Source: Clostridium sp. Cult3
GTDB taxonomy: Bacteria > Bacillota > Clostridia > Tissierellales > Tepidimicrobiaceae
DNA: 64,000 nucleotides
Direction: 5' to 3'
Assembly (NCBI RefSeq): GCF_021655115.1
Contig: NZ_PPXY01000003.1
Span: forward strand, 1-64,000
Below the pieces are notes generated by a model that saw only the letters and a list, made by a program, of their open reading frames with translations, did no database searches and was not told the DNA's origin. The position numbers were made by a program, and so were the translations under genes. Below are positions 27,978 to 38,530 of the stretch, one piece after another. The number at the start of each line of letters is the position of its first letter. Position 1 is the stretch's first letter.

Positions 27978-28826
27978 CTATATAGAAAAGCTATTGAAAC
28001 TAATATCAGCTTTTTTGTATAGCCAATTTATCATATCGAATAGGATTTTATCCCTTTCCTTTTCATTTAATATTTCGTGATATAGATCATCATATATCTT
28101 AATTTCCTTATCTTTAGATGAAATACTATTATATAGATAGATTGCCGTCTCTTTAGGTACTATCTTATCCTTTTCTCCATGGGTTATTAAACAAGTACAT
28201 CTATATTTTTCAATATTTTTTTCTATCCAATCGGTGCCCTTGACTAAAAATTGTACATAAAAATTTAGGGTTGCTTCAGTCAATACCATTGGATCCCTTT
28301 CATATTCCTCTACAACTTTTGATACGCTACATATATCCTTGGATAGCTGGTTTTTCACTTTCATATTTGGAAGAAATAGGTTTATAAATCTATATAGATC
28401 CCCCTTAAATCCCTCAACCTGAGGTACTCTTCTAACGGCTGCTCCAGAAAATATCTGACCTTCCAGTCTATTAGGATATTGAATGCCATATAAGCAGGTG
28501 ACAAATCCACCCATACTATGGCCTAACATGAATAGGGGTGTATCCGGGTTTTCCTTTTTGATTAGATCAACCATTTCATCTGCATCCTTAGCAAAATCCA
28601 TGAAATCTCTTATATGACCTTTTTTCGATTGGCTTCTTCCGTGGCCTCTTAGATCATATCTATATACCCCTATGTTTTCTTCCTTTAATCTTTTAGCTAC
28701 ATAATCATATCTACTGCAATGCTCTGCAAAGCCATGATTAATGAGTATATTGGCTACTGGCTTTTTTGGTATATCCTTTAAATAAAATAATTTAGTTCCA
28801 TCCCTACATTCTAAATAGTTTCCCAT
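27978..28826 (-). CDS. Alpha/beta hydrolase, lysophospholipase/monoacylglycerol lipase-like
   Basis: A 282-residue cytoplasmic hydrolase of the PldB/monoglyceride-lipase-like (Hydrolase_4) group. Visible motifs: NHGFAEHCSRYDYVA (oxyanion loop), RGHGRS, the nucleophile elbow GHSMGG, THGEKDKIVP (Asp) and DLYHEILNE (His). ATG at 28826 follows TAGGGGGAGTAAA; the longer frame to 28877 runs into the addA gene. It likely releases fatty acids from monoacylglycerol or lysophospholipid. It follows addA by about 10 bp on the same strand. Confidence 0.9.
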   Translation of the reverse strand: MGNYLECRDGTKLFYLKDIPKKPVANILINHGFAEHCSRYDYVAKRLKEENIGVYRYDLRGHGRSQSKKGHIRDFMDFAKDADEMVDLIKKENPDTPLFMLGHSMGGFVTCLYGIQYPNRLEGQIFSGAAVRRVPQVEGFKGDLYRFINLFLPNMKVKNQLSKDICSVSKVVEEYERDPMVLTEATLNFYVQFLVKGTDWIEKNIEKYRCTCLITHGEKDKIVPKETAIYLYNSISSKDKEIKIYDDLYHEILNEKERDKILFDMINWLYKKADISFNSFSI

Positions 28827-28836
28827 TTTACTCCCC

Positions 28837-31800
28837 CTAATCCATATTACATAATATATTGTATATGCAATTTCCACTACAATTATATTTCTTATCGTAT
28901 TGCTCCACCCTATTATTATCCTTTACAAAGCGTACAAAGTTAGCAATGTTTTGGTAGTTATTGTCTAGTACAGATTGACTAATATCTATATCAACTAGCT
29001 CTCCAGTTTCTAAAAATAGTATACTGGCTCTTTCCACCTCCATACGACTTATGCTTTGAAAGGCATAAGTATATAGCTGTATCTGTGATTCATAATGTTT
29101 TATTAATTGTTCTTTTTGTTCTTTGTCTTCTACTCTATTGGTCTTAAAATCTATTATTTCAGCTTTACGGTTTTTTATATTTATTCTATCTATTATACCA
29201 TGAATATAGGTATCTTCAATTTTTATATAGAAATTTTTTTCTATATAAATTTCATCATAATCCTCTTTATAGTGTTTTAAATAATTTTCTATATAGGGCA
29301 TCAACTGTCCTTCCAATTCCATATCATATTGTATACCATAGGAACCTACTATATCCTTCAATAGTTTACTAGGGTCCATATTACCACGATAATGTTCGCA
29401 AAACTCATGAACTATATTCCCTCTAGTAGAAGGATCCACCTTTGTCCTTTCAGCCCCTTTGTGATAGATTGCCGGATATAGAGTCTCTATAGGAAATTTT
29501 TTGTAATACTTCATATAAAACAGTCTACTACATTGCTTAAACTCTAAATACTGGGATATGCTAAAGCTGTTAAAGTTTTTGTGATCATATCCTGGTAACT
29601 CTACCCATAGGGGAAATCTTGTGTTATCCAAAGGTTTTTTATTAAATAAACTTTTGTCTATAGCTTTTACTGTTGTATTTGCATCCTTATTGCTGTTAGT
29701 TTCACCAATGAATTCTACCTTGTCCTCATCTATTAAATCTTTTATGAGCTTTTTAAAACCTCTATTCTTCCCTTGATTACCTATTATCAGTCTTTTTTCT
29801 GCTCTGGTCATAGCGACATATAATATACGTTTGTTTTCCTCATCTTCTTTTTCTCTAATCTTTCCCTTTATACTATCGTATAGAGGAGACTTAACTCCAT
29901 ATTTTATTCCAATACCCTGACCCTTGTGGAACAAAATAGATGGTTGTTGGTAATTAAAGCCTCTGGCCATTTGGGGTAGTATCACTACAGGAAATTCCAA
30001 TCCCTTGGATTTATGTATGGTCATCATCTTTACTACATCTGCATCTTCCGACTCTATTCTTGCTTGAGATTCGTCCTTATGTTTTAATTTCTCTATATAG
30101 TCTATAAAATCCTCTAAGGAACCTATATATTCCCTATCAAATTCTCGAGCAATTTCTATAAATTTATATACATTAGATATAGCTTGTTTGCCCCCTTGTT
30201 GCAATAGCAATGTTTCCATAAAGTGGGTATGATCTAACAATTCCTTTAGTAGAGGCTGGACTCCATATAGATCTTTTTTCATCATAAGTCTATCCAATAG
30301 CCCTTTTACAACTATTATCTTTGCCTTTTCATCATCTTCTATATAGGGGATATCCTTAGTGAAAGTGTCTAACAAACTATGTTCCCTATATCTCAATAGC
30401 CAATACAAAGTACTATCGGAAAGGCCAACCATAGGACTTCTCAAAAAACCTAAAATAGCTATGGTATCATATCGATTAGATATGGCTTTTAATCCATTTA
30501 ATATATCTATTATCTCTTGGCTTTGATAGAAGCCCTTGCCTCCAATATTATAATAGGGTATTCCATATTCCCTTAATGCTTCTTCATATATATGATCTAC
30601 TGTTGAAGCCCTAAATAATAAGGCAAAATCTCCATATTTGAACTTTTTTTCTTCCACCAATTCCTTTATTCTACCAGCTATCAATCTACTTTCATAATAG
30701 GTGTTGTATTGGCTATCGGTGATATTAGGTGGAGTTTCCAAGTTCTCTTTTTCTAATATTTCCACATCGATTTTGTTTCCCGACACATGATGATGGGTTA
30801 AGGCATCATATCTATTTCCCATTATTTTTTCAAATAAGGAGTTTACCATATTCAAAATGGTATCTAAGGTTCTGAAGTTTTTATCCAAGGTAATAGGTTT
30901 TTGATTGGATACTTTTTCTATGTCCTCCATTACATCGTAGAACACCTCTAGGTCTGCTCCTCTGAAACCATAGATGGATTGTTTAGGATCCCCTACTATA
31001 AATAGATTAGAACGATCCAACAAGCTATCTTTAGAGCAGAGTCTATAAAATATATTCTTTTGTAGCTCGTTAGTATCTTGAAATTCATCTACCATTATGT
31101 ATCTAAACTTGTCTTGGTATTCTCTCCTTATGGATTCATTCTCTAAAAGTTTTAAGGTTAATATCTGCAAATCGTCATAGTCTAGAGCTGCTAATTCCTC
31201 TTTTCTACTAGTGTATTCCTCATCTATTCGTATGGATAGATCCATCAACCCTTCGTAGGCCCACCTGTATTTTACTTCCCTTACCATGAGCATTTGGTCT
31301 ATAGTAGCTTTTAACTCTTCTATCCTATCCTTTTCCTTAGTATTGGTGCCTATATTGTCATATAGATACTCTAATATAGGCAATAACTCATCTTCTTTAT
31401 ATTGATCATTATAAAATTTAATCCATATATCATCTTCTTGGAGTTTATATATCTTGGAGTTCTTTCTAGAGACCCCCATTAGGTATATGAAATTATCTTT
31501 GATATAGGATATATTATCTAAATCTATTTTGAGACTGTCAATGGTGTTAAGGGTCATAGCCTTCACCTGTTGGAAGGAATAACCAACGGTCCGTATATTG
31601 TAATATAGGCTTTTTATTTCTATTACTATTTTATTCAAATCGTCCTTATCAAATAATCTAACTAGATTATATATATTTTCATCTTCCTCGATATGTTTTA
31701 GCAATAATCTTAATATGACCTCCTCTAGTAGTTGGTCACCCTCTTCATCGTCCAAAACAGTAAACATAGGGTCAATGCCTAGTTCTAAAGCATTGTCCCT

Positions 31801-32124
31801 TAAAATACTTCCACAAAAGCTATGGATAGTAGATATATTGGCTTTTTCCATATCATTATAATATCTTCTCCACTTTTCATCTTGAGGGATTCTACTCTTT
31901 ATCTCCTGTCTAATTCTCTCCTTCATCTCCTGAGTGGCTTTTTTGGTGAAGGTTATGGCTACTATGGATTCTATTTCTTTTCCCCTTTCTAGTTTTCCAT
32001 TTTCCAATATATAAATATATCTTTCCGTCAACACTTTGGTTTTGCCTGTACCAGCCCCTGCATTGACGGATACATTTTTATCTATAGTTTGTATAGCTAG
32101 ATCTTGAGCACGAGTATTTTTCAC
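28837..32124 (-). CDS. addA: AddA-type ATP-dependent helicase/nuclease
   Basis: A 1095-residue UvrD-type helicase fused to a RecB-like nuclease, subunit A of AddAB, which resects double-strand breaks for recombination. Helicase motifs: NAGAGTGKTKVL (Walker A, about 17-28), MVDEFQDTN (motif II), GDPKQSIYGFRGAD (III), MTIHKSKGLEFPVV (V) and YVAMTRAEKRL (VI). Nuclease motif: GIIDRIN...IIDFKTN, with Asp about 979, Asp 992 and Lys 994. Unusually, Cys 865 and a C-terminal Cys1082, Cys1086, Cys1092 reproduce the Fe-S cluster pattern normally described for AddB. It is shorter than Bacillus AddA (about 1230). GTG start behind GGAGGTGTAATC, a base or two after the addB stop. Confidence 0.93.
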   Translation of the reverse strand: MKNTRAQDLAIQTIDKNVSVNAGAGTGKTKVLTERYIYILENGKLERGKEIESIVAITFTKKATQEMKERIRQEIKSRIPQDEKWRRYYNDMEKANISTIHSFCGSILRDNALELGIDPMFTVLDDEEGDQLLEEVILRLLLKHIEEDENIYNLVRLFDKDDLNKIVIEIKSLYYNIRTVGYSFQQVKAMTLNTIDSLKIDLDNISYIKDNFIYLMGVSRKNSKIYKLQEDDIWIKFYNDQYKEDELLPILEYLYDNIGTNTKEKDRIEELKATIDQMLMVREVKYRWAYEGLMDLSIRIDEEYTSRKEELAALDYDDLQILTLKLLENESIRREYQDKFRYIMVDEFQDTNELQKNIFYRLCSKDSLLDRSNLFIVGDPKQSIYGFRGADLEVFYDVMEDIEKVSNQKPITLDKNFRTLDTILNMVNSLFEKIMGNRYDALTHHHVSGNKIDVEILEKENLETPPNITDSQYNTYYESRLIAGRIKELVEEKKFKYGDFALLFRASTVDHIYEEALREYGIPYYNIGGKGFYQSQEIIDILNGLKAISNRYDTIAILGFLRSPMVGLSDSTLYWLLRYREHSLLDTFTKDIPYIEDDEKAKIIVVKGLLDRLMMKKDLYGVQPLLKELLDHTHFMETLLLQQGGKQAISNVYKFIEIAREFDREYIGSLEDFIDYIEKLKHKDESQARIESEDADVVKMMTIHKSKGLEFPVVILPQMARGFNYQQPSILFHKGQGIGIKYGVKSPLYDSIKGKIREKEDEENKRILYVAMTRAEKRLIIGNQGKNRGFKKLIKDLIDEDKVEFIGETNSNKDANTTVKAIDKSLFNKKPLDNTRFPLWVELPGYDHKNFNSFSISQYLEFKQCSRLFYMKYYKKFPIETLYPAIYHKGAERTKVDPSTRGNIVHEFCEHYRGNMDPSKLLKDIVGSYGIQYDMELEGQLMPYIENYLKHYKEDYDEIYIEKNFYIKIEDTYIHGIIDRINIKNRKAEIIDFKTNRVEDKEQKEQLIKHYESQIQLYTYAFQSISRMEVERASILFLETGELVDIDISQSVLDNNYQNIANFVRFVKDNNRVEQYDKKYNCSGNCIYNILCNMD

Positions 32125-32126
32125 GA

Positions 32127-35100
32127 TTACACCTCCAAGGACTCTTTATATCTACATATGTCCCTATATATACAATAAGGGGAACATTCCATAGGATTTA
32201 CGGAGAAATCCCCGCTATGGATGGCATCTATATAACGCCCTATGGATTGTTTGGTCTCCTCCAATAATGCCTCTAGCTCCTCCCTCGTTATTGCCCCTTT
32301 ATTACTTTTGCTTACCAGATGCTTTTCTTCTACATTGCCAATTTTCAATTGGAATTCTCCTTTGGAAATTATGCCATACATAGCTGCTACAACATCTTTT
32401 CCTTCTTGGGACATTATATATACTGGTAGCTGTAGGGACAAGCCTGATATCATATGATCTATATCTTTAAGACCATAGTCCGTATTCTTATAATCGATTA
32501 TTACGTATTTGTCTTCGCCTACATACTTATCTATTCTATCTATTTTGCCAGTAAGAAATATTTCCATATCCTCTGCATATATGCTAAAACTTTTATTCCT
32601 TCCAAAATCCACTTCAAAATCCATAGGTAAGATCTTCTTCTTGTATTTAGACAATCGGTCTATATCCGCCTTTATCAAATTCACTATCCTATGGGCATTG
32701 TTTTCAATTCTTATTTTCCAAAGCTTAGTTTTTGTTTCAATTCCTATGGCCTTCATGTTTTCCTCTATCTTATCAAATATATAATCATAAGTGTCTTCTA
32801 CAAAAAACTCTCTCTCCCCAAATATGTGACCTTCTATTTTATCTTTATGATGATAGTAGTATTCCTTCAATACCTGATGAGTAACTATCCCTCTATCTAA
32901 GGGAGAAAAATCCAAAAGTTCCCTTTCCATCTCTTCTACTACTAGTATATTGTTTAATAAAAACATATAAGGACATTTACCATAGTTCTCTAAATAACTG
33001 ATGGAATACACTTTATCCTTATGGATATTTTCTATATCCTTCAAAATAGGTTTGCTGCCTATGTTTCCACTATATTGGTTAAATTCTTCCTTATCCCTTT
33101 CTAGTTCACATAATATCTTTTTATTTATCTCTTTAAGGAACTTTTCATCTATCTGATTGAACATGTATATCAAATCTTCGTCGTATTCCCCTTCGTAGTA
33201 ACTATGTAGTAGGTATTTTAGTATATCCTCCTTTGTAGTCAGTTGAATAGGATTAGTCTTCAATAGATAATCCATATCTACATCTATCCATATTATCCTT
33301 TCATCATCTATTAGGCCTAGCATCTCATCTAAAAACATGGAGGGGATATCCTTTTCATCTCCTACAGAGTTTTCCGAATAGGATAGATATAAGTTATGAT
33401 TACAGCTGGCAAGGGCTGTGGTAAATACTAGTGATTCCTTGTCCAATTTTTCATAGTAGTTTTTTACATCTAATCCTATGGATTTTAGATCCCTGTAGTT
33501 TTCTTCTTTAAAGAAGAAGTTTTCGTCCTGAAGATTGGGATACTTTCCTTGGGATAAACCTACTATAAACAATACTTGAAATTTCTGTCCCCTGGCAGTA
33601 ACAGGAGTTAATATTTTTACTCCTTCACTGTTGCCCTGAATATCCGTTATACTTTCCTCTTCTAAATAACTCTCCATAAGTTCTATGAACTGTTCGAGGG
33701 AAATTTCGTAGGGTAATATTTGGGTTATACCCTCTAGACTATTTAACAGCTGTATTAGTTTGTTAAGGGCAGCAAAGTCCCTGTGGAGCAGCTCATAATC
33801 CCTTGTTTGATTATATATATTTAATATGCTCTCTTCTATATTACTGCTGGTTACTAGGTTTTGTACCACTGCTATATATTCTCCCAAACTAGCTTTCTCA
33901 GGAACTAGTCTTCCTTCTTCTTCTATACAATCTACTATCTCCTCTATGGTAGAACCATAGAAGGATGCCATCAACTGAGGGCTCTCTTTAATATCATCTA
34001 AAGTATTAAAGGAGGTTTTTCTCAATATATATTCGATGGCTTCTCGTTCCTCATCATCACAAATACTTATATAATTGCTCTTTATTCGGTTGATAATATT
34101 TTGTATATCCTTGGGATTATCCTTTAATTTCAACACATAAAGCAGTTCCTTTATAAGGGGAATTTCCATCAAATTCATGTCCCTGTTTAGAGTACAGGGG
34201 ATTTTTTCCTCTTGGAATACTTGAAACATGGTATTCTTGTAGCCTTGGGAGTCCGCCAGTATAATACCTATATCCTTTAACTCTACTCCTTCAACATAGT
34301 GTTTTTTTATCTCCTCAGCTATCCTTTTCATCTCTAAATAGCTATTGGCAGCTCTTATTATATGGACATCCTCCTCAAATTTAATCCCTCTATTCCTTTT
34401 GCTAAAAGCTTGGTTTGCCATCTGTTCATACAAAGATAATTCTTCCCCATGAACCAATTGGATTTTAAATCCTAACTCATCCAATATATTTAAGGTTTTC
34501 TCTAGGGTTTGAAAGTTTTCATCCCTATTGAAGGGCATATTGATGTATATGGGAATAGAGGTATTAGCTATTTCCTTTAACAGCTCCAACTCTTGAGGCC
34601 TAAAATCGAAAAACTGATCGATTACTATAAAATCCAATCCATCAAAAAAGCTATTATCTTCCTTTAGTAATTCTAGGCTTTTAAAAAAACTCTCTTCCCG
34701 ATCTATCAATCCATGGTCTTTTAGCCTTTGTTCATATACTTTGTAGACCAGACCTATTTCCCTATAGAAGGGGGATTTAGGACATCTGGATAGATATGTT
34801 TCTGGAGTGATTAAGGATCTCTTTATTTCTCCTATTATATTGGAGAGGATCTTAACAAATCCCTTTTTATCGAATATGTTTTTGTAGTATATGAGCCTAT
34901 CCTCTTCCCTTAACTCCTTTAATATATTAGATAGAAGAATTTCTTTTGTCTCTCCATCTATATGGGTATAGAAATCCCTCTTTAGCAGCCTGTCCACTAT
35001 ATCATCAAAGGTAAATAAATTGATATCAAAGGTTTGTCCCACCTGTTCTATCATATCTTTTCTATATTTAGTCAATAGATTGCCATTAGGTAGTATATAA

Positions 35101-35204
35101 TAGAATTTTTGTCCCTTATTCTTCTCTAAATAATCTAAAGCTTTATGGTACAATTCATCTTGTTTTAAATTGTTATAAGGTCCTAAATAAACTATTCTAT
35201 CCAT
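32127..35204 (-). CDS. addB: AddB-type ATP-dependent nuclease subunit
   Basis: A 1025-residue partner of AddA: a degenerate helicase-like body and a C-terminal PD-(D/E)xK nuclease (LTGKIDRID...VIIDYKNTDYG). Cys at about 744 (SYLENYGKCPYMFLL) with Cys1007, Cys1011 and Cys1017 (CSPYCIYRDIC) make the Fe-S cluster set known in AddB. The N-terminal Walker A of classical AddB is not evident (YLGPYNNLKQDELYHKA), so ATP binding is doubtful and the helicase part may be only structural. ATG at 35204 is eight bases after GGAG; a GTG at 35213 overlaps that site. Coupled to addA. Confidence 0.92.
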   Translation of the reverse strand: MDRIVYLGPYNNLKQDELYHKALDYLEKNKGQKFYYILPNGNLLTKYRKDMIEQVGQTFDINLFTFDDIVDRLLKRDFYTHIDGETKEILLSNILKELREEDRLIYYKNIFDKKGFVKILSNIIGEIKRSLITPETYLSRCPKSPFYREIGLVYKVYEQRLKDHGLIDREESFFKSLELLKEDNSFFDGLDFIVIDQFFDFRPQELELLKEIANTSIPIYINMPFNRDENFQTLEKTLNILDELGFKIQLVHGEELSLYEQMANQAFSKRNRGIKFEEDVHIIRAANSYLEMKRIAEEIKKHYVEGVELKDIGIILADSQGYKNTMFQVFQEEKIPCTLNRDMNLMEIPLIKELLYVLKLKDNPKDIQNIINRIKSNYISICDDEEREAIEYILRKTSFNTLDDIKESPQLMASFYGSTIEEIVDCIEEEGRLVPEKASLGEYIAVVQNLVTSSNIEESILNIYNQTRDYELLHRDFAALNKLIQLLNSLEGITQILPYEISLEQFIELMESYLEEESITDIQGNSEGVKILTPVTARGQKFQVLFIVGLSQGKYPNLQDENFFFKEENYRDLKSIGLDVKNYYEKLDKESLVFTTALASCNHNLYLSYSENSVGDEKDIPSMFLDEMLGLIDDERIIWIDVDMDYLLKTNPIQLTTKEDILKYLLHSYYEGEYDEDLIYMFNQIDEKFLKEINKKILCELERDKEEFNQYSGNIGSKPILKDIENIHKDKVYSISYLENYGKCPYMFLLNNILVVEEMERELLDFSPLDRGIVTHQVLKEYYYHHKDKIEGHIFGEREFFVEDTYDYIFDKIEENMKAIGIETKTKLWKIRIENNAHRIVNLIKADIDRLSKYKKKILPMDFEVDFGRNKSFSIYAEDMEIFLTGKIDRIDKYVGEDKYVIIDYKNTDYGLKDIDHMISGLSLQLPVYIMSQEGKDVVAAMYGIISKGEFQLKIGNVEEKHLVSKSNKGAITREELEALLEETKQSIGRYIDAIHSGDFSVNPMECSPYCIYRDICRYKESLEV

Positions 35205-35215
35205 AGTGTTCACTC

Positions 35216-36115
35216 CTATATATTATCAAAGGCTACTTTAGCCGCTCCTATCATCCCAGAATCGTTGAGATATTTAGCCGGTAGAATCACCGTTCCATCT
35301 GGATTATTACAATTTTTATTGTAGTATTCTAGCATTTCATCCCACCAGTATTCCCTAGAATTTATGACACCTCCGCCGAGGATTATTCCTTCTGGATCAA
35401 ATATATTTTTAATGCTTATTAGATACATGCCTAAATCCTTGATATACTTTTCTACAGCTTCTTTTGCCTTTTCATCCTCTTGAGAATTTTTAAATATTTC
35501 CTTACCCTTTAGTCTTTTGCCGGTCATATCATAATAGGTTTTTTCAATGGCATTGCCGGAGACGTATTGCTCTACACAGCCTTTTTGACCGCAATTACAC
35601 TGTCTGCCATTAGGATATAGAATTACATGGCCCAGTTCTGCCCCTTGATAGTTTTTACCATACCATATGCCTGCTTTTTGGGAGTATATGCCACCTCCTA
35701 CACCTGTGCCTAAGGTTAACATCACGAAGCTATGTAAACCTTTAGCTGCTCCTAGCCATTCTTCACATATGGCAGCTACATTGGCATCATTTTCTACAAA
35801 AATAGGTATATCTTTAAATTCCTTAGACAGTTCTTCTCTTATCTTGGTATAAGCCCAGCCTTCTATATTGCCTCCTATAGATAGAACCTTGCCTTCCCTT
35901 ACATCTATAAAGCCTGGAGAACCTAAACCAATGGCATCTACTTTTTCGCCTTTCATTAGCTCTTCTATGACTTCCGATATCCTATTTAATACCACTTGTC
36001 TTCCTTGATGAGCCTGGGAATCCCTAGAAGCTCTTTTCAATATCTCACCCTTTTCATCAATAATACCACCATATATGCTAGTACCACCTAGATCTATGCC
36101 TATTGCTTTTTTCAT
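35216..36115 (-). CDS. ROK-family sugar kinase (glucokinase/N-acetyl-amino-sugar kinase-like)
   Basis: A 299-residue ROK kinase without a DNA-binding domain. Motifs: ATP loop GIDLGGTSIYGG, catalytic Asp in VENDANVAAICEEWLGA, and the Zn-binding signature GRQCNCGQKGCVEQYVSG. ROK kinases phosphorylate glucose, N-acetylglucosamine, N-acetylmannosamine and others. The NagZ-like glycosidase gene just upstream releases N-acetylglucosamine, so that sugar is the most natural substrate here, by inference. ATG after GGGAGATATTCAT. It lies 42 bp after the glycosidase gene. Confidence 0.9.
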   Translation of the reverse strand: MKKAIGIDLGGTSIYGGIIDEKGEILKRASRDSQAHQGRQVVLNRISEVIEELMKGEKVDAIGLGSPGFIDVREGKVLSIGGNIEGWAYTKIREELSKEFKDIPIFVENDANVAAICEEWLGAAKGLHSFVMLTLGTGVGGGIYSQKAGIWYGKNYQGAELGHVILYPNGRQCNCGQKGCVEQYVSGNAIEKTYYDMTGKRLKGKEIFKNSQEDEKAKEAVEKYIKDLGMYLISIKNIFDPEGIILGGGVINSREYWWDEMLEYYNKNCNNPDGTVILPAKYLNDSGMIGAAKVAFDNI

Positions 36116-36157
36116 ATGAATATCTCCCTTCTATCAATAATATTAATTGGACCTATT

Positions 36158-37399
36158 TTATTTAAATTCTTTTATCTTATCTAATAACAACTGTGTATCA
36201 TGGTTTATGGATTGTATATCTTCCGAATCTACGATTTCGTCAGAAATATTATATTTATCCTTAAGTTTCAAGATCCTATATAGCTTTTCGTCTAATGCTT
36301 CTTCTCTAATATTTCCCCTTTCTACTTCCTCTTTGATCCTTTGGATTACCTTAATTGGTTCATCATGTCCATGACATATAAGTAGGATATCCCCACCGGC
36401 TTTTAAATAGCTTACAGCTGCATCTTCTATTTCATAGTTCTTGGCTATAGCCCCCATGGTCATATCGTCTGAGATGACCACACCATCAAAAAATAGTTTT
36501 TCCCTTAATATATCGGTTATTATCTTTTTAGATAAGGTTGCAGGGTAGGTATCATCTATTTGGGGAAACATTATATGGCCTATCATTACCCCATCTACTC
36601 CTGCTTCTATTCCCCTGGTAAAAGGAATTAATTCCAAATGTTCTATCTGTGTTAACCCTTTATCTACTATAGGTATATTGATATGGGAATCTGCAGATGT
36701 ATCTCCATGGCCTGGAAAATGCTTTATGATGGGTATTATGTTTTCGGAGTTAATACCATTCATCACTTGGATTCCAGTATTACTTACTATATCAACGGTG
36801 GCCCCAAAGGCTCTATCTCCTATTACTGGATTTTGAGGATTGGAGTTTACATCCATCACTGGCGCAAAGTTCATATTGAAACCTATGGATTTAATCCTTC
36901 TACCTAATATTTTACCATATTGGAAAGAAATATTTTTATCATTTATATCCCCTATTTTCTTCGCCGTTGGTAATTTTAAAAATGGATAGGGTAGTCTACG
37001 GACTCTCCCTCCTTCTTCATCTATGGATAAAAACAAGGGTATAGGATTGGTTTTGTTGGTATCCTTTAGGGTATTCAATAATTCAGTTGTCTGTTCAACG
37101 CTAGATATATTCTCCCTAAATAGTATAAATCCTCCTATATGATATTTTTTTATCATAGTCTCTACCCGTTCATCTATTGATGTGCCATTAAACCCAATTA
37201 TCAACAATTGACCAATTTTTTCATCTAAGGTCATAGAGTTTATTAACTCTACTATCTCGTCTATATCTTCAGTTTCTTCTCCTAGCTCATCGTCAACTTG
37301 ATTAGAGTTGTTATCTATGATTTCCTCCTGAGATTTTGTACAACTAGATAGAACTAGCATCAAACCTAGTATTATTAATATGTAAAATTTATTGTTCAT
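36158..37399 (-). CDS. nagZ: Glycoside hydrolase family 3 beta-N-acetylglucosaminidase lipoprotein (NagZ-like)
   Basis: A 413-residue lipoprotein (lipobox VLSSC at about 16-20), acidic linker, then a GH3 domain from about residue 45. It holds the NagZ signature KHFPGHGDTSADSH (flexible-loop Asp/His acid-base pair) and the nucleophile in VISDDMTMGA. Such enzymes remove N-acetylglucosamine from muropeptides. The lipoprotein signal places it outside the membrane, as in Bacillus NagZ, not in the cytoplasm as in E. coli. It forms part of the muropeptide-recycling set here and is followed by the ROK kinase gene. Confidence 0.92.
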   Translation of the reverse strand: MNNKFYILIILGLMLVLSSCTKSQEEIIDNNSNQVDDELGEETEDIDEIVELINSMTLDEKIGQLLIIGFNGTSIDERVETMIKKYHIGGFILFRENISSVEQTTELLNTLKDTNKTNPIPLFLSIDEEGGRVRRLPYPFLKLPTAKKIGDINDKNISFQYGKILGRRIKSIGFNMNFAPVMDVNSNPQNPVIGDRAFGATVDIVSNTGIQVMNGINSENIIPIIKHFPGHGDTSADSHINIPIVDKGLTQIEHLELIPFTRGIEAGVDGVMIGHIMFPQIDDTYPATLSKKIITDILREKLFFDGVVISDDMTMGAIAKNYEIEDAAVSYLKAGGDILLICHGHDEPIKVIQRIKEEVERGNIREEALDEKLYRILKLKDKYNISDEIVDSEDIQSINHDTQLLLDKIKEFK

Positions 37400-37476
37400 A
37401 GACCCTCTTTCCTTTCCATCATTAATCCAATTTTAATATAGTTTGTCCTTTGTTTCAACATTCATACCAAATAAAA

Positions 37477-37506
37477 AAACAGGGGTCAATTAAGATCACC
37501 CTGTTT
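37477..37506 (-). terminator. Terminator of the opp gene cluster
   Basis: On the minus strand AAACAGGG pairs with CCCTGTTT around a 14-base loop and is followed by a run of T residues. It lies about 40 bases past the oppF-like stop, separating opp from the glycosidase gene. Confidence 0.7.
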
Positions 37507-37543
37507 AAATTTTAAATACATTAGCTATTTCTTTTAACCCTTC

Positions 37544-38530
37544 CTATAATCCTGATGTTCTTGGTTTAAAATATTTATTACAACTCCCCCCTGCTAATCT
37601 ATTCATATATTCTTCCATTTCCTCCTCATTGGCCAATACAAAGTGCCCTGGCTCTATTTCTATCCACTTTGCTGGATCCTTCCTATAATTATGACAGTTT
37701 GGATCATATACTTCCAGAGTTTTTTTCTTTTCTTTAATAGGATCGGGTATAGGGATAGCTGATAGTAGGGCTCTAGTATAGGGGTGCAATGGATTTTCAA
37801 ATAGTTTGTCCGTTTCAGCTAATTCTACTATTTTGCCCTTATGGATTACTGCCAGTCTATCGGTAATAAATCTCACTACCGATAGGTCATGGGCGATAAA
37901 CAAATAGGTTAGATTCTTTTCCTTTTGAAGCTCCGATAGCAGGTTTAACACTTGGGCCCGTATGGATACGTCTAAGGCAGAAATAGGCTCATCAGCGATG
38001 ATAAACTCCGGTTCCATTACCAAGGCCCTAGCAATGCCTATTCTTTGCCTCTGACCTCCAGAGAATTCGTGGGGGAAGCGGGAAACAAATTCTGGTAACA
38101 ACCCTACATCCAATAGGGCTTTTTCTACTTTGGACTTCCTTTCTTCTTCATTTTTGTAGTTTTTTATATTGTATAATCCTTCAGATACAATATAGTCTAC
38201 CTTAGCTCTTTCGTTTAATGAGGCCATAGGATCTTGAAATATCATCTGAATTTTTCTAGTCAATTGTTTGTCTAGTTCCTTGCTAATCTTTCCATTTATC
38301 TTCTGTCCTTTATAGAAAATTTCGCCACTAGCAGTTTCGTTTATACGGGCAATAGCTCTACCAATAGTAGTTTTGCCTGATCCTGATTCCCCTACTAATC
38401 CAAAGGTTTCTCCTTTGTATATATGGAAAGATACACCGTCTACAGCAACAAATTTGTCCTTTCTTTTCTTGCCAAATTCCACCCGTAAGTTTTTTACTTC
38501 TAATAGAATTTCCTTTCTAAAGTCCTTCAT
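37544..38530 (-). CDS. oppF: Oligopeptide ABC transporter ATPase (OppF-like)
   Basis: A 328-residue ATPase: Walker [10 protein letters not shown], signature FSGGQRQR, Walker [14 protein letters not shown]-loop IAHDLSV. The C-terminal oligopeptide-type extension contains [17 protein letters not shown] and a late Cys. ATG at 38530 lies six bases after GGAGG; the open frame extends to 38536. It overlaps the end of oppD by 14 bases, so the two ATPases are translationally coupled. It should power peptide import with OppBC, but those genes are deleted here, so its product may be idle or serve another permease. Confidence 0.92.
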   Translation of the reverse strand: MKDFRKEILLEVKNLRVEFGKKRKDKFVAVDGVSFHIYKGETFGLVGESGSGKTTIGRAIARINETASGEIFYKGQKINGKISKELDKQLTRKIQMIFQDPMASLNERAKVDYIVSEGLYNIKNYKNEEERKSKVEKALLDVGLLPEFVSRFPHEFSGGQRQRIGIARALVMEPEFIIADEPISALDVSIRAQVLNLLSELQKEKNLTYLFIAHDLSVVRFITDRLAVIHKGKIVELAETDKLFENPLHPYTRALLSAIPIPDPIKEKKKTLEVYDPNCHNYRKDPAKWIEIEPGHFVLANEEEMEEYMNRLAGGSCNKYFKPRTSGL

